40,169 nucleotides of DNA from Lujinxingiaceae bacterium. Lineage in GTDB: Bacteria; Myxococcota_A; Bradymonadia; Bradymonadales; Bradymonadaceae. Every line of letters starts with the position of its first letter. The stretch's first letter is position 1. Below are positions 30,957 to 37,974 of this stretch, in pieces. The stretch lies in contig JACCWM010000064.1 of NCBI GenBank assembly GCA_013697635.1, forward strand, positions 1 to 40,169. The letters run 5' to 3'. A model generated the notes under the pieces. That model was not told where the DNA came from. It searched no databases and saw nothing but the letters and a program-made list of their open reading frames with translations. The position numbers and the translations under genes are program-made.

Positions 30957-32693
30957 ATGGCATCTCCGGTAAAGACAGCGGTCCAGGACATTCGGCGTTT
31001 GCGCGATATTGCCAGCGTGTTGACGCGCCACGGCTTCTCGGCTGTGGCGACCAAGGCCGGCCTGGGCCGCTTCGTCAGTGAGCGCGAGGACGACGGGGAT
31101 TTCGAACAGGCCACGGATCTGTTCGGCGAAGATCGCAGTGATACGGCGGTGCGCTTTCGCCAAGTGCTCGAGGACCTGGGGCCGACCTTCGTCAAGTTGG
31201 GGCAAATCTTGTCGACGCGCCCGGACTTGATTCCCTCGGAGTTTATCGAGGAACTCAAGCAGCTCCAAGATCGCGTCAACCCGATGCCGCTCGAGGATGT
31301 GAAGGCTCAGATCAATGAGAGCCTTGGCAAGTCGGTCGAGGATTGCTTTGCGAGCTTCGAGGAGAAGCCGCTGGCGGCAGCGAGCATCGGACAGGTGCAC
31401 CGGGCGACGACCCATGAAGGGCAGCAATGCGTGGTCAAGGTGCAGCGGCTGGGCATTCGCGAGCAGATCCGCAGTGATCTTGACCTGCTCTACTATCTGG
31501 CGCGCTTTCTGGAAGCGACGATCAAGGAGTTCGAGCTCTATACGCCCACAGCGATCGTCAAGGAGTTCGAGGGCGCGATCTTGGGCGAGTTGGACTTTCG
31601 CGGTGAGGCACGAAACATCGCCGAATTCGGCCGCAATTTTTCCGAGGTGGCCGAGGTCAGCGTGCCGGCGGTGTTCGAGGAGCTGTCGAACTCCGAGATC
31701 TTGACCATGGAGTTCATCGAGGCGCGAAAGCTCTCCCAGATCGAGGGCGGCACCGACGAGGCGCGCCTGGTGCTCAAGCACCTGCTCGACGCCATGGTCA
31801 AGATGGTGCTCTATGACGGCTTTTTCCATGGCGATCCGCATCCGGGCAACATCCTGGTGCACGACGATGGGCGGCTGGTCTTCATCGATTTCGGGCTCGT
31901 TGGCCGGCTCTCGGCAGCCCAGCAAGACGAGCTGATCAGCCTGATCCTCAACGTGATCGCCGGCGATGTCGACGCGATCTCACGCACGATCTTGCGCATG
32001 GGCCACCCGGTCGGCCGGGTCAATTTGCGTGCGTTTCGCGCCGACGTCGAGCGCATCCGCGACACCTACTTGCTGGCGAGCTTGAGCGACATCAACGTGA
32101 GCCGCTTCGTCCAAGAGGTCATGGACGCGGCGCAATCGCATCGCATCCGTCTCAACCCCAATTACGCCGTGTTGACCAAGTCCGCGATGACCATCGAGGG
32201 GATCATGCGCACGCTCTATCCGGACATGGACATCATGGCGCTCGGGATGCCCTACGCACGCGAGCTCGCGATGCGCCGGTTCTCGGCCAAAAAGCTCGTG
32301 CAGAGCGCGGTCAACACGGCCGTGGGTTTTTCGGGCTTTGTCACCCAGGTGCCCCAGCAGCTCGATCAGGTGCTCATGGACCTGGAGAGCGGCAACCTGA
32401 CGATCACGGTGAGAAACGAGTCGCTCGATCAGATGGGAACCCACCTCAATACGCTGGGTACACGACTCTTTTTGGGCGTGATCGCCTCGGGCATGGCGGT
32501 GGTGGCGGCGCTGTTGATTCGCACCCACGATGTTTCGATCTTCGGCGTCTCGTTGATGTTGATTTTGGGAATCATGGCGGCGATCTCGGCGTCGACCTTG
32601 TTTTGGTGGGCGCTTGGCTGGCACGTCGTGGGCAGTGGCAAGGGGCGAAAGCTGCGCCTGGCACCGCTGATGCGTCTGTTGCGCCGTGAGTGA
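30957..32693 (+). CDS. UbiB/AarF/ABC1 family atypical kinase
   Basis: A 578-aa protein of the UbiB/ADCK family, which supports ubiquinone or other lipid-cofactor synthesis. It has the family-specific KxGQ motif FVKLGQILSTRPDLIP (about residue 77-92), the Ala-rich loop AAASIGQVHRA in place of a Gly-rich loop, the catalytic HGDPHPGN and metal-binding IDFGLVGRL. Two hydrophobic segments near the C-terminus (LFLGVIASGMAVVAALLI and LMLILGIMAAISASTLFWWALG) anchor it in the membrane. AGGGG lies about 10 nt before ATG 30957. It is a single gene; the substrate is not known for the family in general. Confidence 0.95.
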   Translation: MASPVKTAVQDIRRLRDIASVLTRHGFSAVATKAGLGRFVSEREDDGDFEQATDLFGEDRSDTAVRFRQVLEDLGPTFVKLGQILSTRPDLIPSEFIEELKQLQDRVNPMPLEDVKAQINESLGKSVEDCFASFEEKPLAAASIGQVHRATTHEGQQCVVKVQRLGIREQIRSDLDLLYYLARFLEATIKEFELYTPTAIVKEFEGAILGELDFRGEARNIAEFGRNFSEVAEVSVPAVFEELSNSEILTMEFIEARKLSQIEGGTDEARLVLKHLLDAMVKMVLYDGFFHGDPHPGNILVHDDGRLVFIDFGLVGRLSAAQQDELISLILNVIAGDVDAISRTILRMGHPVGRVNLRAFRADVERIRDTYLLASLSDINVSRFVQEVMDAAQSHRIRLNPNYAVLTKSAMTIEGIMRTLYPDMDIMALGMPYARELAMRRFSAKKLVQSAVNTAVGFSGFVTQVPQQLDQVLMDLESGNLTITVRNESLDQMGTHLNTLGTRLFLGVIASGMAVVAALLIRTHDVSIFGVSLMLILGIMAAISASTLFWWALGWHVVGSGKGRKLRLAPLMRLLRRE

Positions 32694-32702
32694 GCGCAGC
32701 CG

Positions 32703-32869
32703 TATCATGCGACACGTTTCGTTGTTGCTTGCGATGGCCACCACCACCTCGCGATCACCTGGGATGGGACGAGCGATGATCAGACGGTCAGGATCTGGGA
32801 AGTCGCGAGCGGGCGCGAGCTCCGAGTCGTCGCGCCGATGAATCTTGCCCGATGCGCTTCGTTTATATA
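32703..32869 (+). pseudogene. WD40-repeat fragment (gene relic)
   Basis: In the gap after the UbiB-like gene, the plus frame starting at 32703 reads without a stop to TAA at 32867-32869. It includes LAITWDGTSDDQTVRIWEV and ASGRELRVV, ending ...MNLARCASFI. SDDQTVRIWEVASGREL is a typical WD40 blade end (S-D-D-x-T-V-R-I-W). There is no suitable start codon or ribosome site, and only one blade remains. It is best read as the debris of a WD40 beta-propeller gene. The region holds no other gene. Confidence 0.6.
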
Positions 32870-32910
32870 AAGATGCTTTGCAGACATTCTTTGGCAACGA
32901 GGGCCTAAAT

Positions 32911-33954
32911 ATGCGTAATTTAATAGGTAAAGGGGGCTTTTGGGCCCTGGTGTTGATGGTTTTGACGCTGTGGGCGCCCAATTTATCGGCGCAGGAGTTT
33001 GAATACCGGGTCAACGGCCGCGTGCAAGTTGGCAGCGGGCAGCCCTCGATCGAGCTGAGTTCGCCACGAAGCGTCAAGGCGGCCAAGGTCACTTTAGAGC
33101 GCTCCGATGGTAACAAGCAGACGATCAAGTTGGGCGATCTGCGCCTGGGCGAGACGCGCACCATACCGCTCAAGCAGCCCAAGGGTAAGTTCACCTACGT
33201 GGCGACGGTTGAGGGCAAGGACATCGACAACGACACAATCTCGATGGGTTTTAACTTCGATGTCGCCTATGTCGATGCGATCGCGCTGAAGATCGACCGC
33301 GATACGGTCGATCTGGGCCAGGGCCGTGTGCCTTTTGTGAGCAATCGTCCCGTCGATCGTGTGGAGATCGAGGTTTTCGACACCAAGAGCAACAAGATCC
33401 TCGAGCGCACGCAAAGCTTCAATGGCCAGAGCGGCAGCCTCGAGGCGAAGTGGGACGCGATCGCTGAGGTCGGTGGTATCCGGCTGACCGTGCACGACGT
33501 GGACGGTTTTTGGACGGGCATGATCCTTGAGCCCTTCTCGGTGTTGATTCCTCACCAGACCGTGGTGTTTGACTCGGGCAAGTCGAGCTGGAACAAGAGC
33601 GAGGAGCCCAAGCTCGAGGCAACGCTCCAAGACATCCGCAAAGCGATCGAGGAGCACGCTCACAAGGGGCTCGATATGCGCCTCTACATCGCCGGCTACA
33701 CCGACACGGTCGGTGGCGCCGAAAGCAACAACAAGCTCAGCGGTGATCGGGCGCGCGCGATCGGGCAGTGGTTTCGAAAGAAGGGTTTGAAGATCCCGGT
33801 CTACTCGCAAGGTTTTGGTGAATCGGTGCTCGCGGTTCCCACGCCCGATGAGACGCCCGAGGAGCGCAACCGGCGTGCACTCTACATCCTGGGCGACTCG
33901 CCGCCGCCCACCTCGCGCGACATTCCGCGTGGCGAGTGGAGTCAGGTGCGTTGA
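32911..33954 (+). CDS. OmpA-family peptidoglycan-associated outer membrane protein (347 aa)
   Basis: The signal peptide is cleaved after about Ala27 (NLSA-QEF). The middle (about 28-220) is beta-rich with no recognised domain and includes a PEGA- or Ig-like stretch (RSVKAAKVTLERSDGNKQ). The C-terminal OmpA domain (about 225-335) has VVFDSGKSSW, LYIAGYTDTVGGAESNNKLS and GDRARAIGQWF, then VPTPDETPEERNRRALYIL. The Asp in GYTD and the Arg in RNRRA are the residues that bind diaminopimelate in peptidoglycan. ATG 32911 has GAGGG 8 nt upstream; a start at 32845 is rejected. It probably ties the outer membrane to the cell wall. Confidence 0.9.
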   Translation: MRNLIGKGGFWALVLMVLTLWAPNLSAQEFEYRVNGRVQVGSGQPSIELSSPRSVKAAKVTLERSDGNKQTIKLGDLRLGETRTIPLKQPKGKFTYVATVEGKDIDNDTISMGFNFDVAYVDAIALKIDRDTVDLGQGRVPFVSNRPVDRVEIEVFDTKSNKILERTQSFNGQSGSLEAKWDAIAEVGGIRLTVHDVDGFWTGMILEPFSVLIPHQTVVFDSGKSSWNKSEEPKLEATLQDIRKAIEEHAHKGLDMRLYIAGYTDTVGGAESNNKLSGDRARAIGQWFRKKGLKIPVYSQGFGESVLAVPTPDETPEERNRRALYILGDSPPPTSRDIPRGEWSQVR

Positions 33955-34007
33955 ACGATTGGAATGCCGCGCGCGCGCTGGCGGTTGTACCCATCGGACG
34001 TAAATCC

Positions 34008-34067
34008 TTGACTAAGAAGCAATTTGTATAATTATTAACCGGGGCGAATTCCATTTTTGCCCCGGTT
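34008..34067 (+). promoter_or_regulatory. Promoter-like boxes followed by a 9-bp hairpin
   Basis: TATAAT (34027-34032) is a perfect -10 box; TTGACT (34008-34013) upstream is only 13 bp away, shorter than usual. Right after it, AACCGGGGC (34037-34045) and GCCCCGGTT (34059-34067) form a perfect 9-bp stem with a 13-nt loop. The stem could terminate the OmpA-like gene's transcript, or cap the 5' end of the transpeptidase transcript. The two roles cannot be separated from sequence. No gene lies in 33955-34145. Confidence 0.4.
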
Positions 34068-34145
34068 TACTGGCATCATCGATCAATTCAATCACGCGGA
34101 GGGTCGCAGCTGTTTTGTGTAGCGATCTTCGAGCTTTATGTTTGG

Positions 34146-36476
34146 GTGCCCATGATTTTCGAGCCCACCTCTATCGCCTTCCGATCGGCTTCGACCAGGA
34201 CCTGCGTCTTGGCGTTGTGCCTGTTTGGCATGGCGGCCTGTCAGGAGCCCCTGATCAGCGCCGAGGAAGCCGGTCCCTTTGTTGCTGACTGGTCGCAAAC
34301 GGTCGAGCCGGTGCTGCTCGAGCAAGCCTCTCGGGCGGCGACGGCCAAGGCGCTCAAGGAGCGTCTGGTTGCGAGCGCGGCGGCAGATAAGGCCAAGGTC
34401 ACGCGTGACGATCCGCCCTTTGACGTGTTCATCGACGAGGTCTACAAAGCGCTCGAATACCAGCCCGCGCTGGTCGACTCCGGCAAGCTCACCGCGCGCG
34501 GTGAGCAGGTCTGGGCCACGCTCCAAGCGGTCGACAGCCACCTGCTCGACACGAAGAAGTATCCGCTCGAGCCGATCCGCGAGAAGCTCGAAGAGCTCGA
34601 CAAGAAGCGCCAGAGCTTCAAGAGCTTTGACGGCCTTGCGCCCACGGGCGAAGAGCTCACCTACATCACCGAGCACCTGACCAAGAAGCATGTCTCCGAG
34701 TTCGAGCTCGTCGCCGCCAATCACGCTCAGCTCACGACCATGCTCATGGATTCGCCCAAAGGCCAGCGCCTGCGCCTGGCGCTCGGTGAGTACGAGGCGA
34801 TGAGCACACGCAAGGCGGGCATGGAGGTTGAAATCGAGCAACTTCTGGCTCAGGGTCTGGTGCGTTATTCGCGTGAGATGAAGCACCATCGCCTCAAGGA
34901 GATCTTCATCCACCCGCGAAACGACGACTTCTACAACGAGCAAGAGATTCGCAGCCGACGCCCGGACGAGGCCAAGGGCCCCTATGAGGCGGGCGTGATC
35001 TGGCGACGTGCTGCAGCGATCGCCGAGTCGATGGCGGACAAGCCCAAGATCTTGCACACGCGGATGCGCGAGACGCTGCGCGATGCGCTCACCGCCGATA
35101 CAGAGCGCGCGCTGGCTGCGCTGATACCCGACCAGCCGCAGTACATGGGCCTGGTCAAGGAGTACGCGCGCTACAAGAAGATTGTGGAGGCGGGCGGTTG
35201 GCAAAATGTCACGGTGCCGCGCAGCCTCAATCCTGGCGACCGCGCCGAGGTGGTCGTCGAGCTCAAGAAGCGTCTGCTCGCCGAGGGCTATTATCCGGCC
35301 GACGCGGCGCTCGACAACCGCTATGACGATGCGCTGAGCAAGGCGATTACGGCCTACCAGGAGACCCATCAGATGGAGGTCACGGGCAAGCCGCACGCGA
35401 TCTTCTGGCGAAGTGTCAATGTGGCCGCGGATCGGCGCGCCGAGCAGATCGCGATCAACATCAAGCGCTGGCGAAAGAGTAATGTTCGCCACGACCTGGA
35501 AACCTACGCCTTTGTGAACATCATGGATTTTCATGTCGAGCTTTGGAAGGGCCAGGAGCGCAAGATGCGCGTGGGCGTGGTCGTTGGCAACAACGAGCTG
35601 GCCGTCAATCCGCTCACCGAGGAGAAGGCCCACTCGAATCGCACGCCGACGCCGCTGGCAGCCTACATCGACCGCGTGATCTACAATCCGTATTGGAACG
35701 TGACGCCGCGCCTTCGCGCCGAAGACATCTTGCCCAAGGTCAAGGAGTCGGTGCAAAAGGAGTACGCGGCCAAGCTCAAGACCCTTCGCAAGCGCTCCTC
35801 GCCCGTGCGTGCGGTTGCGCGCGAGGGCGAGGAGGGTGGCGCGTCGGCTGTTGACGACGAGCCGGTCTTTACCAGCGGCGCGACCACCGATGGCCTTCGC
35901 TTCAACATGCAGGCGGTGCGCAACGTCAAAAAAGACGCCGCCAGCGGGGCGGCAGACGGCGAGCTGAGCACCGAGCAGCTGCGCCAGATGTTTCCCTACC
36001 TCAACCCGGAGACCGGCGAGGTCGACGTCAGCACCACGGATCCCAACCACATCCCCAAGTGGTATGCCGAGAACCGCTACGAAGTGGCCTTTCCGGGGCG
36101 CACCTGGGAGTATGTGCGCATGATCCCCGGCCCGGATAACGCGCTGGGGTTGGTGAAGATCATTTTCCCCAACTACAGCGACGTCTACTTGCACGATACC
36201 CCGGCCAAGGCGCTGTTTAGCCGTCCGGTGCGCGCCTTCAGCCACGGCTGTATCCGTATGGCCGATCCGCTGGGAGTCGCCGAGTGGTTGCTTCGCAATG
36301 ACGGAAAGTGGGAAGCGGCCAAGGTGCCGACCACGCTCAAAAGCGGCGACTACCTGCCAGTATTCTTGGACCGCCAGGTGCCGGTCTTCCTCGAGTATTA
36401 TACGGTGCGCGTCGACGACGCGGGCCGGGCCAACTTTTTGGCCGACGTTTACAGTTACGACTCCAATCCCAGCTAA
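34146..36476 (+). CDS. L,D-transpeptidase (YcbB/LdtD-like), probable lipoprotein
   Basis: A 776-aa protein. An N-terminal hydrophobic segment ends in CLFGMAAC, a possible lipobox (the Met before AAC is less common). The long N-terminal half (about 50-340) is helical. A peptidoglycan-binding domain lies at about 360-415 (GDRAEVVVELKKRLLAEGYY). The YkuD catalytic domain carries VYLHDTPAKALFSR and SHGCIRMADP, with His700 and catalytic Cys702. The layout matches YcbB-type enzymes that make 3-3 peptidoglycan cross-links in the periplasm. The start is GTG 34146; ATG 34152 is possible. Ribosome sites near either are poor, although GGAGGG lies at 34098-34103. The TlyA gene follows 8 bp after the stop. 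Confidence 0.92.
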   Translation: MPMIFEPTSIAFRSASTRTCVLALCLFGMAACQEPLISAEEAGPFVADWSQTVEPVLLEQASRAATAKALKERLVASAAADKAKVTRDDPPFDVFIDEVYKALEYQPALVDSGKLTARGEQVWATLQAVDSHLLDTKKYPLEPIREKLEELDKKRQSFKSFDGLAPTGEELTYITEHLTKKHVSEFELVAANHAQLTTMLMDSPKGQRLRLALGEYEAMSTRKAGMEVEIEQLLAQGLVRYSREMKHHRLKEIFIHPRNDDFYNEQEIRSRRPDEAKGPYEAGVIWRRAAAIAESMADKPKILHTRMRETLRDALTADTERALAALIPDQPQYMGLVKEYARYKKIVEAGGWQNVTVPRSLNPGDRAEVVVELKKRLLAEGYYPADAALDNRYDDALSKAITAYQETHQMEVTGKPHAIFWRSVNVAADRRAEQIAINIKRWRKSNVRHDLETYAFVNIMDFHVELWKGQERKMRVGVVVGNNELAVNPLTEEKAHSNRTPTPLAAYIDRVIYNPYWNVTPRLRAEDILPKVKESVQKEYAAKLKTLRKRSSPVRAVAREGEEGGASAVDDEPVFTSGATTDGLRFNMQAVRNVKKDAASGAADGELSTEQLRQMFPYLNPETGEVDVSTTDPNHIPKWYAENRYEVAFPGRTWEYVRMIPGPDNALGLVKIIFPNYSDVYLHDTPAKALFSRPVRAFSHGCIRMADPLGVAEWLLRNDGKWEAAKVPTTLKSGDYLPVFLDRQVPVFLEYYTVRVDDAGRANFLADVYSYDSNPS

Positions 36477-36484
36477 GGCGCTTC

Positions 36485-37255
36485 GTGGCGGCCAAGAAAC
36501 GACGTCTGGACGAGCTCCTCGTCGAGCGTGATCTGGTCGAGAGCCGCGCTCTGGCGGGAGCGCGCGTGATGGCTGGCGAGGTCTTCGTCAACGGCCAGCG
36601 CATCGACAAGGCCGGCACGATGGTCGCGATCGAGGCCGAGGTCGAGCTCAAGGGCGAGCAGTTGGCCTTTGTCTCGCGCGGTGGCCTCAAGCTCGAGGCT
36701 GCGCTCGATGCCTTTGGCTACGACTGTTGCGACAAGATCGTGATCGACGTGGGCGCCTCGACCGGAGGCTTTACCGACTGCGTGCTCAGCCGCGGCGCAC
36801 GCCGCGTCTATGCCGTCGACGTCGGCTACGGTCAGTTGGCCTGGAAGCTGCGACAAGACGAGCGGGTGGTGTGCATGGAGCGCACGAATATCCGAACGAT
36901 GGCGCCCGATGCGATCGAGGAGCGCTGCGATCTGGCCGTGATCGACTGCTCGTTTATTTCGCTTGACCAGGTGCTGCCCAACACGCTGACCTTTCTAAAG
37001 CCTGGCGCCGACGTGATCGCGCTGGTCAAACCTCAGTTCGAGGTGGCCGCCGAGCACGTGGCAAAAGGAGGCGTGGTGCGCGATGCCCGCCAGCGCCTGG
37101 CGGCGATCGCCGCGGTGGTCGAGTTTGCCCGAGGGCTGGGCCTCGAGCCCGTCGATGCGATCGACTGCCCGGTGCACGGCCCGGCGGGCAACGTCGAGCA
37201 TCTGGTGTGGTTGAAGCGGGCGGCGTCGGCCTCGACGATCACGGTTAGCGGCTGA
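36485..37255 (+). CDS. tlyA: TlyA family rRNA 2'-O-methyltransferase
   Basis: A 256-aa protein. The N-terminal S4 RNA-binding domain (RLDELLVERDLVESRALAGA, GEVFVNGQRIDKAG) is followed by an FtsJ-like methyltransferase (IVIDVGASTGGFTDCVLSRGA, the SAM-binding loop; DLAVIDCSFISLDQVLP; LVKPQFEV). TlyA methylates cytidines in 16S and 23S rRNA, and its loss gives capreomycin resistance in mycobacteria. The GTG start 36485 follows AAGG, 8 bp after the transpeptidase stop. The C-terminal end (KRAASASTITVSG) overlaps the convergent lipoprotein gene by 11 bp. It appears to have been replaced when that gene arrived, because a second copy of the gene end lies at 37935-37971. Confidence 0.93.
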   Translation: MAAKKRRLDELLVERDLVESRALAGARVMAGEVFVNGQRIDKAGTMVAIEAEVELKGEQLAFVSRGGLKLEAALDAFGYDCCDKIVIDVGASTGGFTDCVLSRGARRVYAVDVGYGQLAWKLRQDERVVCMERTNIRTMAPDAIEERCDLAVIDCSFISLDQVLPNTLTFLKPGADVIALVKPQFEVAAEHVAKGGVVRDARQRLAAIAAVVEFARGLGLEPVDAIDCPVHGPAGNVEHLVWLKRAASASTITVSG

Positions 37256-37901
37256 GCGTCCATCGGTGCGTGGCCGGTGTGCTCTGAACGTTGAGTACGT
37301 TGGTAGCTCTGACTTGGAAGGTGTAGTCACCTCCTTGCAAGGGCGAGCCGAGGTTTTCGTTGTTGTAGCGGATCCAGCCCTCGTTGCATGCCCCTTGTGA
37401 GAGCACGGTCTCAGACGCTTGCAGCTGGCACTCAAAGGTGCAAGGCAGGTTGAGTCCTTCGCATCGAAACTTGATATAGGGCTCTTGGTGAGGGTCGGGA
37501 AATTGATAGATGTTTACCGTGGGCATGGTCGGGTCGACCGTCCATGTGTAGGCGACCGCAGCACCAAGCTCGCCGTCGACCACGCCTTTGATTTCCATGG
37601 TGTGCGTACCCGAGCCAACAGTCACCGTGTGGCCCGATTCGCAGTCCTCAAAGGGCCCCCCGGAGAACGCGCACTGAAACGTGCAATTTTCCTGTTCGCA
37701 CTCAAAGTCAAACGAGGCTTGTCTGTCCTTGGTAGGGTTGAAAGGCGTGCCGGTGAACCGAACCGTGATGGCACTCTCAGAAGGCGTGGGCTCCTCGAGG
37801 TCCGAACCGAAGATGCAGCCTGAAACAGCCAGTGAGGCGGTCAGGCCAAGCGCGCAGACGAATTTGAGCGATGTCGTCGTTCTTTGGCAGATTTTGGGCA
37901 C
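37245..37901 (-). CDS. Lipoprotein paralogue of the RCC1 protein's N-terminal region (218 aa)
   Basis: Lipobox LAVSGC gives lipidated Cys29, followed by IFGSDLEEP, nearly identical to the neighbour's GCIFGSDLDEP. The mature part has two Cys-rich Ig-like modules. Each pairs a short FxC...CTFxC motif with a later Cys (FDFECEQENCTFQCAFSG; IKFRCEGLNLPCTFECQL ... QGACNEG), and each ends in a YTW/YTFQVRA strand. The RCC1 propeller of the neighbour is missing, so this is a shorter paralogue. GTG 37901 is chosen because GGAG lies 7 nt upstream; the longer frame to 38138 crosses the neighbouring gene. It lies between two copies of the tlyA 3' end, indicating insertion or duplication. Confidence 0.83.
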   Translation of the reverse strand: MPKICQRTTTSLKFVCALGLTASLAVSGCIFGSDLEEPTPSESAITVRFTGTPFNPTKDRQASFDFECEQENCTFQCAFSGGPFEDCESGHTVTVGSGTHTMEIKGVVDGELGAAVAYTWTVDPTMPTVNIYQFPDPHQEPYIKFRCEGLNLPCTFECQLQASETVLSQGACNEGWIRYNNENLGSPLQGGDYTFQVRATNVLNVQSTPATHRWTLSR

Positions 37902-37934
37902 CGAACATCTCCATAATGCAAATTGGTTTTTGGG

Positions 37935-37971
37935 CGAGCATCTGGTGTGGTTGAGCCGAGCGCGTGCCTGA
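37935..37971 (+). pseudogene. Relic of the tlyA 3' end
   Basis: The 20 bases CGAGCATCTGGTGTGGTTGA at 37935-37954 are identical to 37195-37214 inside tlyA. In the same frame they read EHLVWL, then SRARA and a stop, while tlyA has EHLVWL-KRAASAS. Upstream of 37935 there is no tlyA similarity. It is the original end of tlyA, or a copy of it, left behind across the inserted lipoprotein gene. Confidence 0.7.
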
Positions 37972-37974
37972 GGC

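Noticed and set aside
34092-36245. 717-codon open frame on the minus strand opposite the L,D-transpeptidase gene
   Set aside because: The plus strand has clear catalytic motifs (SHGCIR) and a peptidoglycan-binding domain; the antisense product has none.
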